From Schlesneria sp. DSM 10557 (GTDB lineage Bacteria; Planctomycetota; Planctomycetia; Planctomycetales; Planctomycetaceae), in contig NZ_CP124747.1 of assembly GCF_041860085.1 (NCBI RefSeq), positions 2,976,001 to 3,040,000 on the forward strand: 64,000 nucleotides of DNA, read 5' to 3'. Below the pieces are notes generated by a model that had not been told where the DNA came from, ran no database searches, and was given only the letters and a program-made list of their open reading frames with translations. The translations under genes and the position numbers were made by a program. Positions 23,756 through 32,290 of this stretch are shown here, one piece after another; the stretch's first letter is position 1, and each line of letters opens with the position of its first letter.

Positions 23756-25891
23756 ATGAGCGAATCCGAAAAATGCCCTCGTTGTGGAAACGAGTTACCT
23801 GCCAACTTTCAGTCGGGAGTCTGCCCGGCCTGTCTGTTGCAGCAGGGTCTCTCACCCAGCACCTTCATGAGCGGTGCGGCATCAGACAGCTCTCGCTCTC
23901 ATTCCGGAAATCGCCGCAGCTGGATTCCCCCCACCCCGGCAGAACTGGCCCCCCGGTTTCCCCAGCTCGAAATTCTGGAACTCCTGGGTCAAGGTGGCAT
24001 GGGTGCAGTCTACAAGGTCCGGCAACGGGACCTGGACCGCCGGGCCGCGCTCAAAATCCTGCCCGAAGAAGTGGCGCAGGACCCCAATTTTGCCGAACGA
24101 TTTCAGCGGGAAGCGCGGGCACTGGCCCTGCTGGGCCATCAGCATATTGTCATCGTCTACGAGTTTGGACAGCGGGATGGTGTGTATTTCCTGCTGATGG
24201 AATACGTCGATGGCGTCACTCTCAGACAGGCCTTGCGAGCTGGTCAGATCACGTCAGCCGACGCCTTGGGTATCGTGACGCAGATTTGTGACGCGTTACA
24301 GTTCGCCCACGAAGAAGGGGTCGTGCATCGGGACATTAAGCCCGAGAATATTCTGATCGACAAACGGGGTCGCGTGAAAATCGCCGACTTTGGTCTGGCA
24401 AAACTGCTGGGAGGTCCTGCTGACGTCCCGATGCTGACGGGCACGCATCAGGTGATGGGGACGCCGATGTATATGGCTCCGGAACAGATGGAGGGGACTC
24501 GCAGCGTCGATCATCGCGCCGACATCTTTTCGCTGGGAGTTGTTTTCTACGAACTCCTGACGGGCGAACTCCCGCTCGGTCGTTTCGCCCCTCCGTCACA
24601 GAAATATCAGCTCGACGTTCGCCTGGATGAAGTTGTTCTGAGAACGCTCGAGAAAGAGCCGAACCGCCGCTATCAGCAGGCAAGCGAAGTCAAATGCGAC
24701 GTCGAATCGATCCGTTCCCCTGTCATCTCCCCTCAGGAGAAGCAAAAGATGAGTTGGGCTCAAAAACGTTTCTGGCTCAGCCTTGCGATTCTCGGGGGAT
24801 TGCTCGCGATCGCTCTGTTCAAAATGATACCTCCGTTTCCTGTCACAAATTATGCGAAGCTTCAGAAGACGATTAATGAACTTCAGAATGAAAAGAACAA
24901 TCTGAGTCTCCAGCTACTGCGTATGAGCACGATTTCTCCCCCGGCTCTTCAGCAAAATCCTGATGGGCAACCCGCATCGGACGACCAATCCATAAGTGAC
25001 GACCCCAATGAAGCTCTTGCCATCGTTCAATTCTCCGATGAGAAACCTCGATTAAACCCGAATTTTGCAACAGAAGTCCTCACGTCGGAGCATCGGCAGA
25101 GTGTCAACGAAATCCTGAGCAAGGTACACGACCGTTATCTCGCCTTGGAAAAGACCCATACGAAGTTTGAAAGACGAAAAGATCAAACGGTTCTCGCGGA
25201 AATTGAGCCCTTCCCCGACGAAGTCGCTGAACTCGAGAATGAACTCTGGACCGCGCTCGACTCGCAACTTTCCCGGCCCCAACAGAAATTCCTCCGAAAC
25301 ACCTTGCCGCTCTATTCCGAACTCACCCAGCCTCCACCGCTCATTGACTCGAGCAGTCAACATGCGTCAGAAGCGGCGATGGAAATGATGGCGTCAGGAG
25401 GCATGGGAATGGGTATGGGTATGGGTATGGGCATGGCTGCAATGATGGGAGGAACATCGAATATGCCGCCAGCAATGCCGGGGGGAATGAGTCCCATGGG
25501 TGGAGAGCAACGACGTGAATTCGGCCTCTACGCACGTTATCCGCAGCTTTTAGGCTGGAAAGCCAGCATTCTGCCACTTCGAATCACTATGGGTCGTCGC
25601 GGCAAATGGTTCCGCTGGTCCATTGAGAATTTCAAGTTCTCAGAGAAATCCTCTGACGGGACAGTTCGCGATCAATATCAGCAATTGGACTCAGGCGAAG
25701 CCCCTGATTTGCCCACCGGACTACGACGATTCTGGAAGTTCCAGACACTGGAAGCCCCCGTACTTCGCGAAGAGTTAAAGATCGAAGAAATGCCAACGGT
25801 TGAGACCCCCGCAACTCCCTCAGAGCCATCGGCGCCAGAGATTCCCACGAATCCAGCGGAGCCTGTCACGAATGGCACCCCTGAAGAATGA
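23756..25891 (+). CDS. Membrane-anchored Ser/Thr protein kinase with N-terminal zinc ribbon
   Basis: A 711-residue PknB-type kinase. A four-cysteine ribbon (CPRCGNEL...CPACLL, residues ~6-24) opens the protein. The kinase domain (~63-315) shows the GQGGMGAVYK glycine loop, AALKI lysine, HRDIKPEN catalytic loop, IADFGLAK (DFG) and GTPMYMAPEQ. One membrane helix (FWLSLAILGGLLAIALF, ~345) is followed by a heptad-like LQKTINELQNEKNNLSLQL and a variable region holding a Gly-Met tract. The C-terminal ~270 residues are extracytoplasmic and unrecognised, probably a sensor. ATG 23756 puts the ribbon at the N-terminus. Divergent from an ECF sigma gene and convergent with a SpoIIE-type phosphatase. Confidence 0.92.
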   Translation: MSESEKCPRCGNELPANFQSGVCPACLLQQGLSPSTFMSGAASDSSRSHSGNRRSWIPPTPAELAPRFPQLEILELLGQGGMGAVYKVRQRDLDRRAALKILPEEVAQDPNFAERFQREARALALLGHQHIVIVYEFGQRDGVYFLLMEYVDGVTLRQALRAGQITSADALGIVTQICDALQFAHEEGVVHRDIKPENILIDKRGRVKIADFGLAKLLGGPADVPMLTGTHQVMGTPMYMAPEQMEGTRSVDHRADIFSLGVVFYELLTGELPLGRFAPPSQKYQLDVRLDEVVLRTLEKEPNRRYQQASEVKCDVESIRSPVISPQEKQKMSWAQKRFWLSLAILGGLLAIALFKMIPPFPVTNYAKLQKTINELQNEKNNLSLQLLRMSTISPPALQQNPDGQPASDDQSISDDPNEALAIVQFSDEKPRLNPNFATEVLTSEHRQSVNEILSKVHDRYLALEKTHTKFERRKDQTVLAEIEPFPDEVAELENELWTALDSQLSRPQQKFLRNTLPLYSELTQPPPLIDSSSQHASEAAMEMMASGGMGMGMGMGMGMAAMMGGTSNMPPAMPGGMSPMGGEQRREFGLYARYPQLLGWKASILPLRITMGRRGKWFRWSIENFKFSEKSSDGTVRDQYQQLDSGEAPDLPTGLRRFWKFQTLEAPVLREELKIEEMPTVETPATPSEPSAPEIPTNPAEPVTNGTPEE
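25400..25436 (+). repeat. Hexanucleotide repeat encoding a Gly-Met tract
   Basis: Imperfect tandem GGTATG/GGAATG/GGCATG units inside the kinase gene, encoding a GMGMGMGMGMGM run in the extracytoplasmic part. A multiple-of-three repeat can change length without a frameshift. Confidence 0.8.
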
Positions 25892-26012
25892 AGCCGGAAC
25901 CATGACAAGACTTCGGAACCGGAGAAAAGTCTTTCTCGAAGAGCCATTCCCGCTGTTGGCGGACCTGCTCGGGATTCAGTCATCCGGCCCTCGTGACAAA
26001 AGTGCGACAGGG

Positions 26013-27314
26013 CTATACCAGACGTGCCACAATCATCGTTCGGTCGTCGTCAGCGGGCCGGCCATTGGCAAATCGTTCAACGGACCTGAGCACAGAATTC
26101 AGCAGCGCGTTGGCCAGTAACGAACATTTCTCCAACTCGTGATCGAGCCGTTCCGTGCCGAAGAACTTACCGTCGGTGCTTTGCGCTTCGGTGATGCCAT
26201 CCGTATAAAAAATGATCTGGTCCCCCTGCTGCAGTTGAAGCTCTGCTTCTTCGTAGTGAGTTTCTTTCAAGATACCCAAGGGCAGTCCGCGGGCCTGATC
26301 AAGCGACAGCAGCGAGCCATCCTGACAGCGTTTCAGCCTCGGTGGATTATGACCGGCACACGCGTAGGTGATCACTCGCCGCGCCGGGTCATAGATGCAG
26401 TAAAACCCCGTCACAAACCGGGAAGACGTCCCGATGTAACGGGAACAAAGGTGGCAGTTCAGGTATTCCAGCAACTTCCCGGGTGGCAATGGCGGCCCAG
26501 GATGAGTGTGAGCAATGCAATGAGTCACCGCCATCAGCACTGCCGCCGGCGTTCCATGGCCGCTGACATCCGCAATGAAGATCCCCCACTTCCCATCCGG
26601 CATGGGGAAGAAGTCGTAATAGTCCCCACCGGCTCGCTGCGCCGGCTGGTAATAGCAGGCGATATCCAGTGTCGGGATGGAAGGGAGCGACGAGGGCAAC
26701 AGCGAACGCTGGATATCCCCGACGGCTTTCATCTCGCGGTCCAGCACCTGATAGGCCTGTCGAAGCTCTTCCTTCAGCACCAGATTGCTGGTCACCCGGC
26801 CGAACAGATTGCTGCGCCAGACGAGATCAGGGATCTGCTCTTCTTCAAACCCATTCGGCTCCTGCTGGAGCATGATCACCATGTTCATCGCCACCCCCTG
26901 ATCATACATGGGAACGGCGAGTAACGATCGATAACCCTGGAGAAGCTCGTACGCCGGCTCAGCTGGGTCAAGCTGCAGATCATTGATGAGGACCGGTTGG
27001 TCGCCATGAATCAGTCGTCCCAGCAGGCCACCCTTCAGCAGCGGAAGCCGATCCGGCTCTTTCCACGGATTGATTTCCTGAGACCACGACGTGTTGCGGG
27101 TGACACGGTACCAGGGTGCTTCAAGGCCGCGCCGGCTGATCGAGATGCGACAGTCGACCGAGAGCAACTGCTGAATCTTCTCGCCGTACGACTTGACCAT
27201 CGCCTGAGGATCCGTGTGCTGACTCATGTCACGCATCATATCCACGATCACATCAAGCCGTTCCTTCCACGTGGTCGGCTCATTCACTCGGCTTTGCGTC
27301 GTCATCGTCATCAT
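26013..27314 (-). CDS. GAF domain and SpoIIE/RsbU-type Ser/Thr phosphatase
   Basis: A 433-residue soluble phosphatase of the PPM family. Residues ~20-190 form a GAF-like sensor (SRRGLEAPWYRVTRN ... YRSLLAVPMYDQGVAMN). The SpoIIE domain starts with DIQRSLLPSSLP and carries metal-binding AGGDYYDFF, FIADVSGHGTPAAVLMA, TYACAGHNPP, YTDGITEAQ and the final DDDRTMIVARLV. Such enzymes dephosphorylate anti-sigma antagonists (STAS proteins) or kinase targets. It is convergent with the neighbouring Ser/Thr kinase. The first of several ATGs (27314, 27311, 27305) is annotated; AGGA lies close upstream. Confidence 0.93.
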   Translation of the reverse strand: MMTMTTQSRVNEPTTWKERLDVIVDMMRDMSQHTDPQAMVKSYGEKIQQLLSVDCRISISRRGLEAPWYRVTRNTSWSQEINPWKEPDRLPLLKGGLLGRLIHGDQPVLINDLQLDPAEPAYELLQGYRSLLAVPMYDQGVAMNMVIMLQQEPNGFEEEQIPDLVWRSNLFGRVTSNLVLKEELRQAYQVLDREMKAVGDIQRSLLPSSLPSIPTLDIACYYQPAQRAGGDYYDFFPMPDGKWGIFIADVSGHGTPAAVLMAVTHCIAHTHPGPPLPPGKLLEYLNCHLCSRYIGTSSRFVTGFYCIYDPARRVITYACAGHNPPRLKRCQDGSLLSLDQARGLPLGILKETHYEEAELQLQQGDQIIFYTDGITEAQSTDGKFFGTERLDHELEKCSLLANALLNSVLRSVERFANGRPADDDRTMIVARLV

Positions 27315-27772
27315 TCCTGATTCGAACTAGATCGGAACGTCTGAGATTCTCACAGAATTCGCGCCGGTTGAAAACTTGACCACAACCGCATCCATCAAGA
27401 TTGATGCGGGATCCCTTCTCCCAAGGGGGGATTTCCGACAGGAACTGCTACTGGAACAGACTTCATGTCAGGCAATACCGAATGGACCAGCGGTTCCCTG
27501 AGACGGGGCGTTTGCACTACCTCGCGAATGTGACACGGAAGGAACTGCAAACGGCGTCGGCAGATTGTGCGAGAGAGAACTACTGAGAGGAGTTTGGAAT
27601 CACAAGCCCCGGCGTTTCTGGAAGGGCGCACGACGAACGTTCATCACCTTGCGTGACGTCCGTTGCGGAGGTTCGAGACGATTTCCCTGACACGCAGGGA
27701 AATTCCTGCAGCCCCCGTTTGCAACAGCGTTGCCATACTTAAGCGGTGCCGCAGGAGTTTTTTCACCCGCGA
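27315..27772. other. Intergenic region without recognised gene
   Basis: 458 bases between the leftward glmM-like gene and the leftward phosphatase gene. A short hairpin (GCAGG 27694-27698 with CCTGC 27705-27709) lies about 65 bases after the glmM stop and may end that transcript. Nothing else was recognised. Confidence 0.45.
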
Positions 27773-29119
27773 CTAGACCACTGCTTTTTTGGCCAGGGCC
27801 ACAGCTTCAGCACACAGGGCAATGGCTTTCGCTTCGTCGGGAGCTTCGGCAATCACACGAATGATCGGTTCAGTGTTGCTGGCGCGGACCTGGACCCAGC
27901 GGTCAGGCCAGTCCAGACGCAAGCCGTCCCCCTCCGTCGCGGTGGCGGATGAATAAGCGTGGCGCAGGGCGGCACAGGCCTGCTCGACCCGTTCACGCGG
28001 GCAATGCAGTTTATCCTTGACGATCGTGTACTTGGGCAACGTCTCGACCCATGCGTTCAAGGTAGTCCCGCGAGCAACCAGTGCGTCCAGCACGTACGCC
28101 ATACTGACGAAACTGTCGCGCACGAACCCGACCTGGGGTTCGATCACCCCCCCGTTCCCTTCACCGCCGATCAGCGCTCCGACTTCACGCATCTTCGCCA
28201 CGACGTTGGCTTCCCCCACGTGCGACCGATAGAAGGGACAGCCGTACTTCTCGGCGATATCCGCCGTCACGCGACTGGTGGAACCGTTGACGACCACCGG
28301 CCCTTTCTTGCGGGACAGGACGTGATCGACCGCCAGCCCCAGGGTCAGTTCTTCACCGATGTAGCGTCCCTTGTTGTCCACAATCGCCAGGCGGTCGGCG
28401 TCAGGGTCCTGGGCGAATCCGACGTCGGCCCCGTGTGCAACCACGGCAGACATCAAGGTCGAGAGGTTCTCTTTGAGTGGTTCGGCGGGATGTTCGAATT
28501 GCCCGTCTGCGACCCCACCCATCACGATGACTTCACAACCCAGTTCACGCAGTAACTGAGGGCCCAGCAAACTGCCGGAACCATGGTTGCAATCGAGCAC
28601 AACCTTGAACTTGCGAGACTTTACGGCAGGGACGTCGATCAGTTCGAAGACACGTCTCTGGTGCTCACCCGTCGGATCAGCAACGAACTCCACGGATCCC
28701 AACCGGGACCACGGCCGATAGTCCGGTGACCCATTGATCACGCTCAGCAGTCGCTCACCCGTGCTTTTGTCGAAGACACTTCCCTCGGGTGAAAAGGGTT
28801 TGAGACCATTCCATTCGATCGGGTTGTGACTGGCAGTGAGTTGCAGTCCTCCGGCCGCCTTCAAAGCGGTCACCATCACTCCGCACGTCGGGGTTGAGGC
28901 GATTCCCAGATCCAGCACACGGCATCCGGTCGACAACAACCCCGCCAGCACGGCGTGCCGCAGCATTTCACCCGTCGAACGACCGTCACGAGAGAGAACC
29001 ACGGTCCCTCCGTTGACGATCGTTCCGAGTGACGCAGCAAAGCGAGTCACGTATTCTGGGTCGAGCCCATCACCGATGACACCGCGTAAACCCGAGATAC
29101 TCAGAATCCGTTCTGGCAT
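27773..29119 (-). CDS. glmM: Phosphoglucosamine mutase-type phosphohexomutase
   Basis: A 448-residue phosphohexomutase. The phosphoserine loop is TASHNPIEWNG, the metal-binding loop is DPDADRLA, the sugar-binding loop is GEGNGGVI and the phosphate-binding loop is RASNTEPIIRVIAEA, all in the canonical order. GEGNGG and length fit phosphoglucosamine mutase (glucosamine-6-P to glucosamine-1-P, for UDP-GlcNAc and wall precursors), though a phosphomannomutase/phosphoglucomutase specificity cannot be excluded. The start ATG 29119 has AAGGAAGAG upstream; the frame is open to 29176. It lies 34 bases after the secreted phospholipase-like gene in the same direction. Confidence 0.88.
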   Translation of the reverse strand: MPERILSISGLRGVIGDGLDPEYVTRFAASLGTIVNGGTVVLSRDGRSTGEMLRHAVLAGLLSTGCRVLDLGIASTPTCGVMVTALKAAGGLQLTASHNPIEWNGLKPFSPEGSVFDKSTGERLLSVINGSPDYRPWSRLGSVEFVADPTGEHQRRVFELIDVPAVKSRKFKVVLDCNHGSGSLLGPQLLRELGCEVIVMGGVADGQFEHPAEPLKENLSTLMSAVVAHGADVGFAQDPDADRLAIVDNKGRYIGEELTLGLAVDHVLSRKKGPVVVNGSTSRVTADIAEKYGCPFYRSHVGEANVVAKMREVGALIGGEGNGGVIEPQVGFVRDSFVSMAYVLDALVARGTTLNAWVETLPKYTIVKDKLHCPRERVEQACAALRHAYSSATATEGDGLRLDWPDRWVQVRASNTEPIIRVIAEAPDEAKAIALCAEAVALAKKAVV

Positions 29120-29153
29120 TTCTCTTCCTTGAATCACCGGTGGAAAAAACGAC

Positions 29154-29498
29154 CTATCGATACATGCTACCGCCAAAAATCCGTGCTAATCCATAGTACA
29201 GTCGCGCCTTGCGCTGACAGGCACGAGGGCGATCGGAACAGGCACAGGCGGCGGTCATGTTTGCGAGGAACTGCCGATCACATTCCGCACGAGGAATCCC
29301 GCTGCCGGTGTAACACGCGTCATGGGCGGCACATGCCGGGCGGAAATCGGCACCGTGGAACCCCTGAGGAATCAATCGGTTCCCGCCAAACGAATTCCCG
29401 GGACCGCAGGGACGCCACGGAGGACACTCGGCCTGTGCAGTGGAACTGATCGACATACTCGCACAAGCGAAAACAATCGCCATCAAGAAAGTTCGCAT
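29154..29498 (-). CDS. Small secreted phospholipase A2-like protein
   Basis: A 114-residue cysteine-rich exported protein. The signal peptide (MAIVFACASMSISSTAQA) predicts cleavage after residue 23. The mature part contains PACAAHDACY with C56, H59, D60 and C62, the His-Asp pair and flanking cysteines of secreted phospholipase A2, preceded by a glycine-rich CGPGNSFGG that could be the calcium loop, and eight mature cysteines in all. If active it would release fatty acid from the sn-2 position of phospholipids in the periplasm. ATG 29498 is chosen (TTG at 29513 is the frame limit); GAGG lies upstream. Next to an LplT/Aas-type transporter gene. Confidence 0.78.
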   Translation of the reverse strand: MRTFLMAIVFACASMSISSTAQAECPPWRPCGPGNSFGGNRLIPQGFHGADFRPACAAHDACYTGSGIPRAECDRQFLANMTAACACSDRPRACQRKARLYYGLARIFGGSMYR

Positions 29499-29778
29499 TT
29501 GACTTAACCTCAAAATCGCAGCCTGAAACCCACAGAGCCGGACTTAGATCCTGCCCCCGGAGGAAAAGCCTCCTGTCAAGGAATGTTGGCGACTCAAAAG
29601 AGGAAACACAAGTTGAGTTGAGTTTTCCTATAAAACAAAATAGCCATTACAGGATAAATAGGTTGACTTCGATCGACGATACCTTCTTTTTCGGATCGAC
29701 AGTCGCAAATACGTCTCTCCGATGAACTTGCTGCCCGAGAGGGCAAAAACGACCGAAACGAAAAGAACAGGAGGGGAA

Positions 29779-31320
29779 TCACGCTTCCTGCTCGATTGCG
29801 ACGTCTGGTGGACTGTAGAACGCCGCGACGGGTAACATCAGAGCGGCCGCCATGCCGAACAGCGACGCGTAGGGAAGCATCAGCGTATCTACCAGCAGAA
29901 CTCGGCCTGCAAAGCAAACAGCACCCGCAGAAGCGATACCAATCCAGTTGATCAAATTGTTGGCCCCGATGATCCGCCCCTTCTGCTCCACGGGTGCCGA
30001 GGCCTGCAGGAAGACCTGTAGCGGGACACTGTAGAAACCGGCAAACAAGCCCACACAGATCAGCGCAACCACACTTCCATAAGGTCCCAGCAGCGTCCCA
30101 CGGTAGAACCGCTCGGCAGGGCTGAGTCGTTGATCGCGGGCGGTACGCTCAGCGGTCTTGTCCGCGACTTCACCTGTCGCTGCCACCTGCACCTGCAGAT
30201 CCCGTTCAGTCTCAGAAATAGTCGTAGTCTTCTCCGCGCCAACTCCTGCAGTCCCTTCGACTGCTGGGGTTCCGGCTGAATTCACAGCGACTGAGGTTGG
30301 GTTGGCAGGAACGGACACGCCCGCGACGGACTTCAGCTCGCGAATTTCGTCACGAACTTTGTCCCATCCCGGGCCGGGCAAGGCGAGAGCGAGAAGGCTG
30401 AGCGTCAGTCCCCACGCTCCCATCCTCACAATCCAGCCGCGGACTCGATTTTTCGAAAGAATCCCCGCCACGACGCAGCCAAGCGCGATTCCCACCCCCG
30501 TACTGGCGGCCATCATGCCAGTGATCAAATCATCCAGATGAAACTGCTCCTTCGCCAATGCATTGATCGCTGGCGGATAGACAGTCCCCCCGACGAACCA
30601 GAACGCCGACGACATCAAGAGCACCCAAAGCAAGCTGGGTGAATCTCGGAGAAGCTGGCGAGTCTGAGATGCGATCAGCAGTGAAGAGGCGTCGAACTTC
30701 AGATTGGGTTGTGCGACCGGCGTAGGCCGGATCGCCAGCGAGGTCACCAGCCCCAATAAAGCGATCACCAGGCAGGGGAGGCTCGCCAGCCAGAGTGTGG
30801 AATTAAAAAAGTACTTTGCCATGCCGGCCGCTGTCAGACCGAAAATAATGGCCAGGAACGTCGCCATCAACATCATCCCGTTGGCTCGCGGCAAGTCCTG
30901 ATCGCGCAACATTTCGGGCAGGATGCCGTACTTGGAAGGGCCGAAAAAGGCACTATGAGCCCCCATCAGGCAAAGGACCGCCAACAGGAACGGAAGACTA
31001 TGCAGCAGGAACCCGATCATCCCCAGGATTACAATCAGCACTTCGGCCATTTTGCACAGAACGATAATGGTCCGCTTGCTGAATCGGTCTGACAGAAATC
31101 CCGCAAAGCCAGAAATTCCGATGAACGGAATGGAAAACAGGACGAGTCCTAATCCCTGGAGGTCCCGTCCCCCCTGACTCGCCTGATCGAGACAGTCGAG
31201 CATGACAAGTTGCTTAAACAGGTTATCGTTAAAAGCACCAAAGAACTGGGTCAGATTCAGCCCCCAGAAGCTACGGTCCTGAAACAGTGGCGGGCGAATA
31301 AGGGTCGCTTCCTGGGTCAT
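29779..31320 (-). CDS. MFS transporter, LplT/Aas-type (lysophospholipid flippase-like)
   Basis: A 513-residue major facilitator protein with about 12 hydrophobic segments. The start FWGLNLTQFFGAFNDNLFKQ and GFLSDRFSKRTII are characteristic of the branch containing LplT and the transporter half of Aas-type proteins, which move lysophospholipids across the inner membrane for re-acylation. A long hydrophilic loop (~residues 320-405, rich in Ala, Thr, Glu) separates late helices and is unusual for the family. GGTVYPPAINALAKE and SVPLQVFLQASAPVEQKGRIIGANN are conserved-looking. The substrate is inferred. The PLA2-like gene 280 bases downstream supports a lipid remodelling context. Confidence 0.82.
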   Translation of the reverse strand: MTQEATLIRPPLFQDRSFWGLNLTQFFGAFNDNLFKQLVMLDCLDQASQGGRDLQGLGLVLFSIPFIGISGFAGFLSDRFSKRTIIVLCKMAEVLIVILGMIGFLLHSLPFLLAVLCLMGAHSAFFGPSKYGILPEMLRDQDLPRANGMMLMATFLAIIFGLTAAGMAKYFFNSTLWLASLPCLVIALLGLVTSLAIRPTPVAQPNLKFDASSLLIASQTRQLLRDSPSLLWVLLMSSAFWFVGGTVYPPAINALAKEQFHLDDLITGMMAASTGVGIALGCVVAGILSKNRVRGWIVRMGAWGLTLSLLALALPGPGWDKVRDEIRELKSVAGVSVPANPTSVAVNSAGTPAVEGTAGVGAEKTTTISETERDLQVQVAATGEVADKTAERTARDQRLSPAERFYRGTLLGPYGSVVALICVGLFAGFYSVPLQVFLQASAPVEQKGRIIGANNLINWIGIASAGAVCFAGRVLLVDTLMLPYASLFGMAAALMLPVAAFYSPPDVAIEQEA

Positions 31321-31509
31321 GCTGGGCGGGCTTTCTCACAAAACAAAGATCGACGGCGATCCAAGATCAACGCTGCCGGATTCTTGCAGGATATTCTGGA
31401 TCAGGAAAGCCAGACTTGCCGACCGGTTTTCAGCAACCAGGCAGGCCGTACACACTGGATCCGACAGCCGTAAAAGCGGTGAGGCAAGCTCAATTGCGAT
31501 GGACGCAAC

Positions 31510-31851
31510 TCATTCTCGGGATTCTTCGTAAACAAGTTCCCCACCAGAGTACTCAGCCCTTTTGGAATAGTCTGGAAGCTCGATCAGGTACAGAGTTGAG
31601 TTTTTCTGATCCTCAGGACGAAAACCCACCAGATACACAAACCTCTCGAACTCACGCGGATTCATCCGTGCTTCAAGTTTGTAGTAAAAGTCGGGAATCA
31701 AGCCATAGTCGTGATATTCTTCCCTGTAGGCTGACAAGAATGGCAGAGCTTGAACCGCCGAGGGAAAGATCAACATCTTGCCCACCACCACGAACAGGCA
31801 CGCCAGGATTCCGCAGACAAAGCTAATCAGCAACGGTGCCGGGTTCTTCAT
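31510..31851 (-). CDS. Small single-pass membrane protein, unknown
   Basis: A 113-residue protein: MKNPAPLL followed by one hydrophobic helix (ISFVCGILACLFVVVGKMLIF, ~9-29) and an ~80-residue polar domain rich in Tyr, Glu and Arg (FYYKLEARMNPREFERFVYLVG). Predicted anchored with the C-terminal domain outside the cytoplasm, or in it; orientation is unclear. No family recognised. The ATG at 31851 has an AGAGG ribosome site; the frame is open to 32136 but the extra part looks non-coding. It lies upstream of the MFS gene in the same direction, 189 bases away. Confidence 0.65.
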   Translation of the reverse strand: MKNPAPLLISFVCGILACLFVVVGKMLIFPSAVQALPFLSAYREEYHDYGLIPDFYYKLEARMNPREFERFVYLVGFRPEDQKNSTLYLIELPDYSKRAEYSGGELVYEESRE

Positions 31852-32290
31852 TAACCGGCCTCTATTATCAGGTCTCTGCAAGACAACCAAAGTCAGTCCG
31901 CCCCCCGATTCGCTTTCTGTCACCTTTTGAACCTGAAATTCACCGGGAAAGGTTTCTGTCCAGTCCACCCTCATCGCCCCTCTCAAGGCCGCGGAATCTG
32001 CGATGTCTGCACGGGCCCGCGCACACATCGGACGGTCGACAAGTTCCATAATCAACGCAGACATTGTACAACGCACATCATCATTGCGCGTAGTGGATTG
32101 CGTCGCTGCTTTCGACTGAGCGTACGAGAAGCTCAAGCCCGGACTGAACGCGTGATGCGACCACTGAGCCGACCGATCTGTTACCCTTCACGATTCGGTT
32201 CCGCAGCAGTTTCTCTCGGCGTCATCCGGAATGAGCACACCGCGCGGTGACTACAAGTAAACACGGTCAGGACGGCGAGCGGTAAAATCC
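31852..32290. other. Divergent intergenic region
   Basis: 439 bases between the leftward small membrane protein and the rightward zinc-ribbon protein gene. No gene or clear promoter was recognised. Confidence 0.45.
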
